A DNA stretch of 64,000 nt from Rallus limicola (lineage: Eukaryota > Chordata > Aves > Gruiformes > Rallidae), in assembly GCA_022605955.1 (NCBI GenBank), contig JAKCOZ010000032.1, forward strand, positions 6,324,001 to 6,388,000, given 5' to 3'. The notes under the pieces were generated by a model. That model had not been told where the DNA came from. It saw nothing but the letters and a program-made list of their open reading frames with translations, and ran no database searches. A program made the translations under genes and the position numbers. Positions 50,801 to 64,000 of the stretch are shown here, piece by piece. Position 1 is the stretch's first letter; every line of letters begins with the position of its first letter.

Positions 50801-52933
50801 GTACACTGAGTCAGGGAAGTTGGTTTGAGAGGGTATGAGTAAAAGAATTTTCCTTTCAGTTGATGCAATGCTTAAAATAAGCTTCATAATATTTAATGAT
50901 GAACATTATATTGTCCCAAAGTACTTTTTAAAATGTTGTTATTGATAGATCTGTATCTCTCAAGCACTAAGCTTTTTAGGTTCCTCATTTGGTTTTGTGT
51001 ACAAAACTTGGTGTTTACTGATAGGCTCTGAAGGCTTAATTGCTGTAGTAGGATTTGAAAGCTCTGAACTTTGTGGGACTAAAAGTGAATCAACACAGAT
51101 AAAGCTTTTACTTTAAATGCTGGATAAATGATAGACTCAGTTGAAAGCATTAAATGGGAAGTATTTGTTACACATAGAAAAAAATACTAGGGTTTGTTGT
51201 ATTAAACTTTGTGGCACCTTGCCATTACACTGCATCTTAGTTATAATTAATTATTTAGCAATCAGTAGATAATCTGAAAGTCTGAAGAATTTGTATGACT
51301 AAAAAGAAATGAAAAGACACCTTTGAAAAGTATGGGGTGGATTTGTAGAGGTGTCTCAAAGAGAATATTTGCAAGCCATGCTCATGCAGGTAGATGGGTA
51401 TTTATTGTACTTATACCTGTAAGTCTTGGGGACGAGCCCTAAAAGAGGTCAGTGCAGCTCCTTTCCTTCTCCCCTGAAAGCTTTAAATAAGAAGAAGGAA
51501 AGCAAGACTATTGCTTTATGTAGAAGGAAAGGGAGCTGAAAGAAGGAGCCAATGAGATCAGTTTTGTGTTACAGATTTGTTTCATATTCAGGTGACATCG
51601 ATCTCCTGTAAAAAAAGGCTGCTATTGTATCATGAAGTTGAAGAAGCAACATATTATGTCTGAATTTAGAGAAACTTGTCCAAGCCAGGCTTAGTTAAAC
51701 ATTAGAGTGCCTTGTTCAGTTAAATATCCTAGGGCCTGGTTGTGGAGGATGTCTTGCAAAAACTGAATGGAGGACTTAGGAGAGCTCTTTGGAGAGTAAG
51801 GTCTGCATGTTGAAGTCTGTGATGCTTCCCTTAATGAGTGAAAAATCACTGAAGAGTGGTTGTATCAAATGCCTCATCAGTCACTGCACAGACTGCAGCT
51901 ACTCTTACAGCTTTTCACTAAGTGTGATTGTTTTGGTTGCTGGTTGAACTTTTTAGCCCATCGTTGGGCTGCAAGTAGGTTCTTTTGAGTGCTCCGTCCC
52001 TCAGAGGTTAGACTGTCATCTCTTGTGTGGGCTTTGTGTAGAATGTGATTAATATGATCTTATTTTATTCTCCTCTACTTATTTAGTGTAACAAGCAACG
52101 TTAATATCCCTTAAGTGCTATAACAGGCAATCTCGTTACTTTTCATCAGGCTTGTTTACAGGGAAATAAAACAGCACCAAAATAAATAGCAGCAAATAAA
52201 GCAGAGGTTAAAGTATTACCTACTCTGAGTATCCAGAACCACAAGTCAGACTCTGAAGAGGTCATGAGCCTACCTTAAGCTGCTACAGTTCTCTCAGCTG
52301 ACTTTCAGTAATACTGAGGCATTCAGTAGTCAGTAATACATGGTGTATATCAGGAATATTCCTATGTAATGAAAGATCAAGTTCCAGAAGCCTTAGAAAG
52401 TGTGTGATAAAGGTTAAAAAAACACAAAAACCTTTCCCCCTAGCCTCACCTTCTCTTCTTTTTGTACTGCTGCATTAGTTTGTGAGGCCATGCTGATCAG
52501 TACTTGGGCTTGGCCAAAGCATGCCTAGGTATATATGGCCTGCATGGATTCATTTAAAAAGCATATCATGAAAATGGCTCTTTGGATGTAGGAAGCTACT
52601 TAGGAAGAATGAGAATGTTAAGTGTGTGGGTTTGATTTCCTTCTCAAATGTCTTGCAATATAAATTCTTCTTTTTACATTTTAAAGAACCAGTTTCCATG
52701 GAGTAGTGTCCTCCTGTGCACAGTGTTCTCAAATTAATAAATAAAACTAGAAGAATGTAACTTACATTCATAGTGTGCATCATCTTAGGATATGAGTAAT
52801 ATTATTTCAATGACTAATCCAGACATACTTGTCAGAGATGGAAACCCTGTATTGAGACTGCTTTAATCCATTTGCTGATTTTTATGGTCTCAAAGTCCCT
52901 ACAAGTACCTGACTGAAATCCAAATATGCTCCA
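50801..52933. other. Intronic stretch without recognised features
   Basis: AT-rich intron with no gene or repeat recognised. Confidence 0.7.
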
Positions 52934-53425
52934 TGTTTAGATTGGAAAAGACCTTTAAGGTCATCAAGTCTAACTGTAAAGCTTCAGGCAGCCTGTTCCA
53001 GGGCTTGACAGCCCTTTTGGTGAAGCAGTTCTTACAACCAACCAACCTAAACCTCCCTTGGAGCAACTTGAGACCATTTTCTCTTGTTCTGTCTCTTGTT
53101 ACATGGGAGAAGAGACTGACACCCACCTGCCTACAACCTCCTGTCCAGACTTAAAAAAAACCAGTTCCCACAGCTGCTCCTCATCTGATTTGTGCTCTAG
53201 ACCCTTCAGCAGTTTTGTTGCCCTTCTTTGGACATGCTCCAGTACCTCAGTGTCTTTTTGTAGTGAGGGACCCAAAACTGAACACAGGACTCAAGGTGCA
53301 GCCTCACCAGTGCCAAGAACAGGGGGACAATAACTGCCCTGCATCCTGCTGGCCACACTACTCCTGATACCAGCCAGGATGCTGTTGGCCCTCTTGGCCA
53401 TCCAGGCACACTGGTGGCTAACGCT
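52934..53425 (-). mobile_element. CR1 LINE 3' fragment, diverged (copy 8)
   Basis: On the - strand it reads [36 protein letters not shown], then in other frames [19 protein letters not shown] and KPWNRLPEALQLDLMTLKVF. The 3' end is the complement of TTAGATTGGAAAAGACC. It lacks the coding wording of copies 1, 2, 4, 9 and 10, and a poly-A run at 53151-53159 interrupts it. It is an older copy. Confidence 0.87.
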
Positions 53426-56400
53426 GAGTTTTGCCCATAGATCTTTAAATTAGTTGGAAGCCATAGACATATTCCCTTGGGATTCAATAATTTGTTGGAG
53501 TTTGTTTATTTTAGGAAGTGCTTTATTTTTAAAATCTGTTTTGCATTATTAAATGCTTCTGTTCTTATCAGAAAACATAGTACCTACTGCATAGAATTCC
53601 AGGTGTTCTCCCATCCTTCCTTCCTTGTTCCCTTCCCCCACCAATCCCTCAAATCCATGTTTTCTACTGTGCTTGATAAAAAGCTGGGTTTTTTTACTTC
53701 TGCTGTTGTTGCTGTGAAGTACACTTCATTTTGCTGAAGAAGCAAGAGCTGGGAGCTCCTGGCTTGGCTGGAGGCAGGTTAGTGCTCTCAGAGGTAATTT
53801 GCAGCTATGTGGCATTAGGGAATGTTATGCTGAAACTCAGGCAATGCCAGTTTTGGCAGGGCCTCCCCCCAGAATAAAGTTCTTTTTCTTTAAGTGGTAG
53901 GAGAATTGAAATGTTCACCCAGGGAGAAGAGGCTTCCTAAAGGATATTGAGGGAAACAACCCAAAACACAGAAGAAATTAACCCCAAACCTTAAGTTTCT
54001 AACTGAAAACTGTAAAAATGAATAGCCATTAATATATGTAAAAGAAAACAGAGTGAATTTAAATTTAATGTTCAAATAAAACACTGCTATAACAGGCTCA
54101 GTTCTTGGAATTTACCATGCAGTGAGCAGGGTTTGGGGGTTTTTTTGTTTCTAAAAATCCTGTAATGTCATAATTCAACAGAGTGAAATATTTCCTATTG
54201 CATTAGTGAATAAGTTCTGCGTAATTATTTAAGTAAATCAAAGATATTTCTTAAAAAGGAATGATATTATAGCAGAAGGCTCATTCCAGATGTGGCTTGA
54301 AAAGTATGAGCAGAGGCTAATGTAATTTATCTCTCTCTTGGATGGGGAGCATGGAATATGTGGTTCTTTCAGTTCTCAGGAAAGGATCTAAGTTCCCTGT
54401 GTTTACCTGCTAGATACAAAGTTGTTATTTTCTGCTTGTAGCCTTCTTATTATGTATTATCACTGTATAATTCTAGAGGGGAAAAAGCTCTGTTACATTC
54501 CCAAGAAGTATATGCTAGGTTATTTCTATTGACAAGAAGTATTAATATTTGCCCTTGTTAAAATTTTTATATCATATGCACCCCTTGCACTGCTTTTAAG
54601 GTATTTGCATGGCACTCAGGTGTGCTGGATGTTTGTATCTCTCCATAATTAAACAGTTCTTCAATGTAGGGCTACAAATCTTGCAGGGCAGGGAAGCATT
54701 ATTTGACTGATTCTATATTAGATTATTTTCAAATCTAGGCCAAATATCTAAAACATAAAGTGGCATTTTATGGATAGTCAGGCTGTTCATCATCCTTTGT
54801 GCTCTTCAGTGCTTCTCTAGTTAGTTACTGTGTTGGATTTTTGGGGAAATTACAGTAAGGAGGGAGCATGGGCAACACACAGAGACAGAATTAGAGGTGT
54901 GCAGGCAAGGGACCAAAGCTGAATAGTGTAGGCTAAAGAAAAACCCTAACCAAACCTCAAAGTTGTAGACCTTTTTGGTTCATTAGAGATGACCTTAATT
55001 ACTGGTTTGTGTGCCTCATCAACTGGGAAATTGGAGTTTGAGAGATCCAGGTGACTCATTGGTGTAGCCCGGTGTGGTAGTTACCAAAAGCCATTAGGAG
55101 GCTGCTCTGTTCTCTCTGCACAGCTGACTCTTCTATAGCCCTTGTGGTACAGGAACTTGAAGAGGACTAATACCAAAAAAAGAGCCTCTCTCAGTCTGTA
55201 TCTGGGTTATTATTCCCCCTCATGACTTTTTTTGACAAGCAGACCTTAAAACCCTGCTCTCCTGTTGATACCAGTGGTATTTCAGATTTGCACAGGTAAA
55301 GTGCATTTCTCTTGGTTGCACAGTGAGGGAAATGAAAGCTTTTTAGGATACTCATTTAGAGTGATGCCAGCCAGTTAAAGAGAGTCATTTGGGTCTTGTC
55401 TAGTACTTGGTTATGCAAATATGTTTACTTTCTTCTATTAACTGTGGGAAGATGCTTCAGTCTGCATAGCTATTTTTGGTATCATGTTTTCTTTAGGTCA
55501 AAGTGGAGTCAGGTTGCTGTGGTAAAAGAAGCAGCTTGTACTATTTTTGGTACTGTGAGTAGGCAGATGATGGGTCTCTTCAGAACATGCAACCTGAGAT
55601 GTTAAAAAATATTGAAAAAAGCCCACGTATATATAGCAGGAGCCCAGCAAGACTTGAAAGGGAGACACAAAATGGGCATGAGCAGCTCTGCCAGAACTAT
55701 TAACAGGTCTGTCCTGGAGAGAAAGAATGCAGCCTGAATATTTTGGAAACATGTGAAAAATACTATGGAACATGTACTAACTGTATTCCATTTATGTAAT
55801 CCTACATAGAAACTTTCATAGAGTTTACATGAGAAGATCTGTTTCAGTATAGATAGCTTATTTGCTGTTAGAACAAGTGAGAAAACTCTGGAAAAGATGT
55901 CAAACATAGAGGGCTCCAGAGGCAGGCATAGTAATCCAGCCCAACTTTGTGAAAGGACAGGTTAAATACAGGTCTGCTCGTTGGTCATTATCACTCTGCT
56001 TGGCCTCCTGAGTGTATTTGCTTCCTATGAGTGGTAGTGATAGCAGGGACAAGTAGGAGGAGACTGTGCTGCTAATAAAGGAAACTACCCTCTGTATTTG
56101 AGAAACGTGAAGAAGACACGTGAGCCTTGCATATTAAAGAGGGTGTGTGCATGTTGGAGATGATAAAATAGTTCTGCCTTCCAAATACTGCAAAATGTAT
56201 GGTCTGAAGCCTGCATGCTCTACCTGCACTAGCTCTAGGCATCTCCTGAGGGCAGAATAGGAACTCCCACTTAGGTGGAAAAGTAAATAATCTGAGAAGG
56301 TTGGGACACACAGAATGAAAAATAATTCAGGGCTTTTGAGGACTTCCATGGCACTGAAGCATTTTTATTTGGAATGAGAATATTTTGTTCTGGTTTTGTT

Positions 56401-59162
56401 GCATGTTGTATTAATAGTTCAAGTTGCAATAATACAGATTATCAACATTGATTTTTGAAAAGTCAATTATCACTTAAAAATGGTAACTGTATTAAAAACA
56501 TAATGGGAATATTTTGATCTAGTCGAAATGTCTAGAATCTATCATGAAATATACAGATATTTAGTGAAATAGATTTTATTTTTTGTTTGAATGCATTTCA
56601 TTGATTGGAATTTTCTGGTGGGCAAGTCCATCCCTGGGTGTTTGACCTATTCTGAGTACCTGGAGAGTAATTCTACAGATCAGTTTCTTTGCAGAGGCCA
56701 GATTGTGCCATTAGTGTGATGGTGTTCACACAGTGCTGTCACATCTCATCCCAGATATCAGATTCAGACACAAAAGGAGATCTAGCAACAATAGATTGAG
56801 CTACTAATAGCAGGATTGCAGTGCTTTAGCGGCTGTTACTAATTAAAGGATTTAATTAACTTGTCACAAAAGAATATAGATAATCACTATGCCAGTTTTC
56901 TTTATCGTTTGGCTGTTTGAGCAAACCATTGTCTGGTGTATGTTATGCACCAGGATGGGGCATGGATCCCCCTTTTCTTCCTTTCAACTTTGTGAGGTGT
57001 TTCTGGGTTCTCTCTTTTGGAGTACAGTGCTAAGAAACAGGTGTGGATTTCGACTTGCCTCTCATGAAGGGCTCTGAAGCCACCTCTTCTGTATTGTATT
57101 GGGAGCATTGAGGCAAAAGATGTTGTGGATAAATTAATGTAATCATAAATTTCTGGTTTAATATTTATTATCTCTAATGAAACAGTAAGGTTAACTAGGA
57201 TGTGTCACTACTTTGGTGTGTTGTTCAGTAGCACAGGACTGCTGACAGTGGAATGGTACCAGCTTACTTGCATCTGCTTGACGTGGATTCACAGCTCAAG
57301 TAGAATTTGTTGGGGAATGAAGAACTGAACTTTCCTCCATTTGGTCAGTCACCATGGAGTGCTCTTGTGGCTCTCCAATCCTAGGCAAGACAAGCTTGAA
57401 TCTGGAAAACTGCTTTTGAATTAGAGGATTCTGGCATGCATTTGGCCCCTTCCCTGTGAAAGTACTGCCTGTTCAAAGTAATGTTTACCCATTTAGTTTT
57501 AGAAGTCATGCAGCAGATCCAAAGCCTCATTGACAAAATGATGTACAAGCTTAAATGGCACTTCAGTGGATGCTAATGCACCTGAAACAGAGATGACAGC
57601 TCCAAGTCATCTTCCTTACTTTTTTGACCTGGAAGTTCCTGAGGCCCTGCAGTTCAGTGCTATCTGTGGACTGAGAACCATCCTAATTTGACCACCAGGA
57701 AATCCATCAGCTCAGCTAAGTGGGATCTGGATCTGGAAGCTGGATTGAGTGGTACTGAACTTTGCAGGAACGGAAGATCGATGTTTGCTTACAACACTGA
57801 TCAAATGTGCTGACAGCACCACATTTCACCCAAAGACTCTGAATAGACCTGAAGAAGGGCCAGTACAATGAGCTTATGTCTTTGGGAGATTGCACAGAAA
57901 ATTGTCTTGGCTAGCTGTACCTCTTATAAACCCCTCTCTAAATCCATCATCTTTGAAGAACTTTGCATAAACCTTTAATGCAAGAATTTGCATGAGAATG
58001 ACCAAAACATGATTAATTTCTAGGACAACTTTTTCAAAATCTGGATTGGCATGATTGAATACACACACACCAGATGGGCTACAAAGCTGACCAAATTCCA
58101 CAATCAGATGTCACAGGTAGCATCTAATTACATGTACAGTACGAACTTTTAAATATTTGGACATAACTTCTCTAGAGTGATTTTTATAATAAAAGAGCAA
58201 TATTTTATATCACTCCATATGACACAAATGCTTTCTGCCTTTTTTTAAAGAATAGCTTGCTATTTTTCATTTTGTTCCTTTTGGTTGTGTGCTTTGCCCG
58301 TTAAAAATAGATGAACAGAGAGCTATTCAGCTGAGGTAACCAAAGATGCAGATGGCTGGTACAGAAATTTGCCAGTCTCTCAAATCTATGTTGGAAAATT
58401 CCTTATAAAAGACTTTTTCCTTTGAAGCTAATGAAGTTAACTGGAATGGATCTCATGTTGTTTTCTAGCAATGGATTATGTATTTGCACAGTCAAAATTT
58501 CTCTGACCTCATGAATATTAACAACACGTTCTATAAATCACATAAGGATTCAAAAGCAGTAGGGTTGTTCAAGGAAAGGATTTGATTACAGAGAAGCCAA
58601 CATAGATTTCAGGGCTGTTGAGATACTTTATTCCTTTATGCACTTAGTCTGTGGCACCTGCTCCTAAATCAGGGGGCTGGCTTTCGTCACCTCAGAGCCC
58701 ATTAGAAGACAGCACCTCCACAGAGGCTTTGTGTCCCAGCCACACAGTCGCATCCTCGCTTATAATTTGCCTTCCACAGAGTCATCTGAGCAGCCACAGT
58801 CTTTGACTTTATCTGCACTCTTGACCTGGCATTGATAGGAAATGGATCTGGAGAAGGCATAGTGCTGCCCAGAAAAGATCACTTCTTCCTAGGACTGTTT
58901 CAGCTCTTGATGGAAAGTCTTAGTTTGGCATTCTGTCAGGAGAGGAAGGTGATAAAATAATTGAATCATCATGATGTTTGGAAGATACGTCCAAGTTACT
59001 GTCAAAGGCACTAATTTCCTGTCTCTGAATTCCTGCAGTAAGTTGGGGCTGGCTTGTGAAGGACATTGCTTTAAAGCAAACTGGTGTGTAGATCTATTTA
59101 TGTGGCATTGATTGCTATCAATGCTTTCACCATTCCCTAAGGTATCGAAGACAAGATCATAG
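53426..59162. other. Intronic stretch without genes
   Basis: AT-rich intron with no repeat identified. A block at about 56620-56880 has two close TAATTA motifs and looks less repetitive than its neighbours. The 57470-58130 region has a few moderate frames, none recognisable. Confidence 0.65.
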
Positions 59163-59887
59163 ATCATAGAATTGTAGGGGTTGGAAGGGACCTCAAGAGA
59201 TCATTGGGTCCAACCCCCCTGCCAAAGCAGCTCCCCAGCTCATATTGCACAGGGCGTCGTCCAGACGGGGCTGGAATCTCTCCAGAGAAGGAGACTCCAC
59301 ACCCCCTGGGCAGCCTGTCCCAGGGCTCCCTCACCCTCACTGGGGAAAAGTTCTTCCCCATGTTGGTGTGGAACTTCCTGTGCTCCAACTTGCAGCCATT
59401 GCCCCTTGTCCTGTCCCCACAGACACTGAAAAGGGGCTGGCTGATTCCCCCTGCATCCCATGCTTAAGATAATTGTAGACTTTAATTAGGTCCCCCCTTA
59501 GTCTTCTCAAGACTGAACAGCCCCAGCTCACTCAGCCTTTCCTCATAGGGGAGATGCTCCAGGCCCTTCATGATCTTCGTAGCCCTCCTCTGGACTCTCT
59601 CCAGGAGATCCCTGTCCTTTTTATCCCAGGGAGCCCAGAACTGGACACAATAGTCCAGGTGGGGCCTGACCAGGGCAGAGTAGAGGGGGAGGATCACCTC
59701 CTTTGACCTGCTGGCCACACTCCTCTTGATGGCCTCCAGGGTCCCATTGGCTCTCTTAGCCACCAGTGCACACTGCTGGCTCATGGCCAACCTGTCATCA
59801 ACCAGGACCCCCAGGTCCTTCTCCACAGAGCTCTTCTCCAGCAGGTCACCCCCAGCCTGTACTGATACAAACGGTTGTTCCTTCCCA
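59163..59887 (-). mobile_element. CR1 LINE 3' fragment (copy 10)
   Basis: On the - strand it encodes [54 protein letters not shown] sequence and [20 protein letters not shown]. This is one continuous frame of about 130 codons before it breaks after [10 protein letters not shown] near 59490. The 3' tail lies at 59163-59240. Its right limit in the + sense is the complement of TGGGAAGGAACAACC. It is the best preserved CR1 reading frame in the window, yet it lacks the catalytic reverse-transcriptase region entirely. Confidence 0.94.
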
Positions 59888-62800
59888 GGTGGACATGTCA
59901 TATCTGAAGATGATGTCCTTGGCAATACCGTGAAATGCACTGATTAGACTTCTAGATATCAGAAAATACTGAGCAAAGGTGTACCTCTACTCAAGGAATT
60001 AAATTTACAGTCCAATGAAAATGCTCTGAAGGGAGTTTCTACGTTGCCTGCTGTGGTACAGAGCCACTAACTCAAATCCCATAAACAATACAGTCACGTT
60101 AGGTCTGGTGCCTCTGACACTGCTGGCCCCGTTGTCTTTTGTCTGCAAGCAACCTCAGTCGGGGGTGGATTACTTCCTTTCTCCACTGCTCTGTGTTCTA
60201 CAGTGCAGATATGCCTGCAGTGACTTTTAGATCTTGGAACACTGGTAGCTTAAAATTGGCTGATGCAGAAATAATCATTTGTGGTCTGAAAGAAAGCAAC
60301 GTGATTAAGAGCCCTGTATCCAGTGTTACTGTGGTTTGGATGTTACTGGGAGAAGGGAGAGAAGAATTCTGTGGCAACCTACTCCAGAGTTAAGGCAGCA
60401 ACTTGGAAAGAGTGCAGCAAAAAAAAGAAGGAGCAATTAATTTTAAAGTGGGAAACTGGGGTTGTGTCAGTAAGACACACCACTCAGCATCCCAGATACC
60501 CAGGTTTTGTTTATTTTTTTCAGTGCATGCCATCATTTGGTTTCTGGAGAAAATGTAAAAGTCCTAGTAGAGTTTTCAGAAAACTCTTATGAATTTGCTT
60601 CCTGAAAAAAAGCTAGGTACCTTGTCTAAATGACACATTCTCTTTTTTTGTTTAAAGAAAAAGTTTTAACAAGCAAATAATGAGAAGGGTCAAAACTGTT
60701 GTTTATCATTCAGGGAAGTTACTGTATTGCTGGGCTGATGATTTGTGTTGATTTGTTGATATGCTCATTTATTGTGTGTAACACAGGCTGTTTCAGTCCA
60801 TAAGAGCAATACCTATGGTCTAATGGGATTTTCAGTTTCTCAGATTCTTTATGTTCTGGTTGTATTCACTTAGTGTGTGGGGCTTTCACACATGTTTGAC
60901 TAGAAGAAAATGAGAAGACAGAAAGAAAAAAAAAATCTTTAAAGCATTCTAGTCTCCATTCTAATCTCCCTGTCATTTCTATTCCCTTCAGCCCCTGGAG
61001 ATGTTTGAGCAACACGTGCTACTGCTTTATATCACCTCTCTGCTTCCCTGCAGCAGACACACAGACTATGGCATTTTTACTGCATGTGGGAAACCAGATT
61101 GTTATTCTTGCTGCATATACTGTGCTTCTTTTGCTGATACTGCTCTGCTGCCCCCAAGGTCTGAATGACATTGATCTGATGCTCACAGCCTAGAAATAAA
61201 ACCAGTATGAGCCGTACAGAAATCTCATGGCTAGTGCAAGGAAATCATTAACCATTGCAGGTAAATAAAGGAAGGTAAGGAAATTGCAATTTAGCCATAC
61301 TATGAGAAGCATGATGATACTACTGGGATAGGATCTCCAGGGGAAAAGCAACACGTGCCATAAGAAGGAAGTTTTTAAAAGGCTAAGCTTACCTAGCTCT
61401 CTAATTGGGCAAAGCTGCTGCAGTGAGAGTGTTTGATGCCTTACTGGTAGGTTTGCAGAGTTATGGGCATCTTTGCTGTTGTCAAACTATGTATCTTTGT
61501 TAATTTCCATGTGGAAGCACCCTTTTGGAGAAAGACTCTCCATAACAAAACCATGTTCCTGAGAAATATTGTGGGTTTATTTCTTTTTAAAGCGCAGTAT
61601 AATTTATTGATACATCTCTCTGGTGGTATTCTCCTTGGTCAGGGGTCCTTTTGAAATCTCCCTCTTGTGCTGTGATCATAACGTGCTGAGTTCTGTGCAA
61701 CATCATCATGGTAGCTGTTCAGATAGATGCTTTTTCCTTCCCTTCCCTCCTTTACCTGAGTTGAACAGCATCTCTTCCTGTGTGGTTGTGCTTGTTAAGT
61801 GGCAATCTCGCTCTGTGCGCGTGTGGCACAGCACCTCGCTTCTGAGAGCTCCGTTATGCGGCCGTGGAACATGAGGACTGGCAGAACTCTTTATCTATTG
61901 TCTTTTTGGTTCATAATCAGGACTATGCCTGTTCAGTGGATTGTTCTGACATCTAAAATGTATGCAGCAAACAGGCTTCTACTGAATTTTGTGGAATCTT
62001 CTGCTTTCATGGGTAGAACTGTATGTCTCTTTTTTAGATTTCAGGTTTTTTCACTGTTGGAGGATTATTAATACTTCTCAGCTGCCTGTCTAAATGTTTT
62101 CTTCAATCAGGGCCAACTCTAACTTGATGGAACAGGTGGTTGCTTAACCAGCAATTTGTTCAACAAAGCCCCAGCCAGGAGATAGCTTCTTATAATTAAA
62201 AGACTCATGCTGCTCCTGCCAGCCATCTTTTCCCTTGCTCAGCATTGCACCACTGTTTCAGACACAATGTACAACAATAAAATTATGAATATCTCCAATA
62301 TTAACCCTGTCTCATCCAAATCATCCAAATGTTTCTCCTGTGTATTGTGATATTAACATATCACCCATAACACTGGGTGGAGAACCTGATTTTTATGTCC
62401 CAGGAGAAAGTATTTCTTTTTATTTCTGTATTTATTTTGAAAATAGCAAACTCTTTGACTTGTTTTAGGGGGAAAAAGTCCCCAACTCAAGCTTAAGGTT
62501 CTCCCTTTACTTTGCAAAATGCTGTTGCTCAGGGCCTCCAAAGCAAGGGCATGGAGTGAGGGAAGGACTGTGTGATACTGAAACACCAACTGACTGGCCA
62601 CTGACAGTGGGGCAGAAGAGAGATGCTCATGATATTCTGCTCTTTACCTAACGTCCTGACTGAGTGAAAGACTGGCCCTCCTTATTCTTATTTGGGAGGC
62701 TGAGGCTGACAGGGAAAGGAAAAGGTTATTTCTGTAGGCAAAAGGTTGAGTACACATATAATACCTGTTCTTTTTGTCCTCAGCAATTTGAGGACCTGCT

Positions 62801-64000
62801 CAAAATCGCTAGGATGCTTACTCCTGGCAAGTAGTTGCAACCCTGTAGCTAATTTTTAGGAGGTTTTTAACATATGAGCCATAATTAATTTCCAGAATGA
62901 TAGAGTCAGCATTACTTTCTGGTCAAAGAGATGGACTCCTCCATCACCCAAACAGGCAGGCTGCTCTGTTCCCCACATTATAATACAGTATACTAACATG
63001 ATTGCTCACCATATAACCATCATAACTGCATAGGGCATTATGAGGTTGATTTTCTAATTAGTTGTAGAAGTATTTGCTATAAGCCTAAGGTGAGAGGTTG
63101 TACCAAGATGCATAATTGGCAAAGTAAGGTTGTTACCAGCTGCAAACCCTATTTCCAGATCTGATAAATGTAATGTAATTCCAAGTATTTATGGTGACCT
63201 ACTTATAAAAGGTGCAGCACTACTATTACTATACTATTTATGTAAACATGCAAAGTATAAATGAAGTTTGGTATTGTTATATTTTAAAATATCCTTCTGA
63301 TTTCTTGGTTAACGTGTTTCTCTCATGTACCAGTTAATAGTGTCTGCCAGATTTCTACTAGATGTCTGAAGAAGGGTCAGAAAAGGCTTTGTTCTGAGCA
63401 AGTCTGATGTTGATTGCCACCAAAGAAGGAATTGGGGCCTCCAGTTATAGTTCAGCTTTTGTAGTCTGAACTGAGGAGCTGGCAGCTTGTTTACACACAA
63501 ATCTCTGCTGAAATAACAGAAATTCCATTTAATTTATATATGACTTTTTTGAGTGAAAGTCTTTGTGCAGAAAGAGTTTAGTATCAAATTTTCCTTCTCT
63601 GTAAACAGTTGCTTTTGGTGGCTGTAAAATATGCAGGAAATTAAATCTATACTACAGATTGAAAAGGCTGTTTAGAGTAGTTTTGTTTAAGTAGCAAGAG
63701 AACTATATACAAATTTATTCCTACTGTCGTTGGGTGCTTATTGCCAGGTCATCTTGCTTAAAGTATAGAATGGGGATCTTTAAACTAGTCACCATTAAGT
63801 ATCCCTTTTCTCTCTTAATTGTGAGTATCTTAACAATTTCATAGATATTTCACGTTTTTGATGCATCTACTTAATATCTGGTATAGTAGTATATCTCTCT
63901 GTGTTCATAAAAAATCTTAAGTATTGAAGGTTGATATATCATCCTGGTATTATATCAAATGTGCTGCTATCCTTTAAAGCACTATGGATGCTTTGATGAA
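59888..64000. other. Intronic stretch, small CpG cluster
   Basis: AT-rich intron to the window end. The only unusual point is seven CpGs within about 65 bp at 61806-61866. No coding exon was recognised on either strand. Confidence 0.65.

Larger units (their letters stand above)
9038..64000 (+). other. CTNNA3: CTNNA3 intron after exon 7, host of LRRTM3 (runs off window)
   Basis: The intron begins at the gtaggt donor, and no further alpha-catenin exon was recognised in 55 kb. It carries the opposite-strand LRRTM3 terminal exon and most of the repeats listed here. This size fits CTNNA3, one of the largest vertebrate genes. Some following exon must lie beyond 64000. Confidence 0.88.

Noticed and set aside
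57470..58130. Possible processed pseudogene
   Set aside because: Frames on both strands are short, no known protein is recognisable and no poly-A tail follows.

Overview
The window is intronic vertebrate DNA, almost certainly from a bird. The evidence for a bird is the density of CR1 LINE copies ending in short tandem tails (ATTCTATGAT, ATTCTGTG), solo LTRs of typical avian ERV type with 5-bp target duplications, the lack of mammalian-type SINEs, and the two genes recognised. The species cannot be told; the LTR types suggest Neoaves rather than chicken, which is a weak inference.

Two protein-coding genes are present, on opposite strands. On the + strand are two consecutive exons of CTNNA3 (alpha-T-catenin, a cadherin-complex actin linker): 69-332 (88 codons) and 8834-9037 (68 codons). 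Both are phase 0 at each end and have canonical splice sites. Everything from 9038 to the end is the start of the next, very large CTNNA3 intron. Inside that intron on the - strand lies the final coding exon of LRRTM3 (40924-41133), a synaptic leucine-rich-repeat membrane protein. This matches the known nesting of LRRTM genes inside alpha-catenin genes and settles the choice of CTNNA3 over its paralogs. The large LRR-encoding exon of LRRTM3 is not in the window and should lie beyond 64000.

The rest is intron. It holds eight sizeable, 5'-truncated and broken CR1 copies at 2556-3538 (+), 14813-15037 (-), 17727-18275 (+), 19520-20201 (+), 21545-22412 (-), 22571-22918 (-), 50088-50800 (+) and 52934-53425 (-), plus a ninth at 59163-59887 (-). 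There are two or three degraded CR1 remnants. Three solo LTRs are at 7292-7907 (+), 15801-16958 (-) and 27397-28627 (-), with a probable fourth LTR near 22963-23539. Simple repeats are few. Most open reading frames here lie in these repeats or are chance intronic frames.

I found no sign of a new gene system. The more interesting points are the nested LRRTM3 exon and its isoform implications, the tandem sub-repeats inside one LTR, the two tail-matched CR1 pairs, and a few short intronic stretches (homeodomain-type motif clusters, one CpG cluster, one palindromic 17-bp duplication) that could be regulatory.
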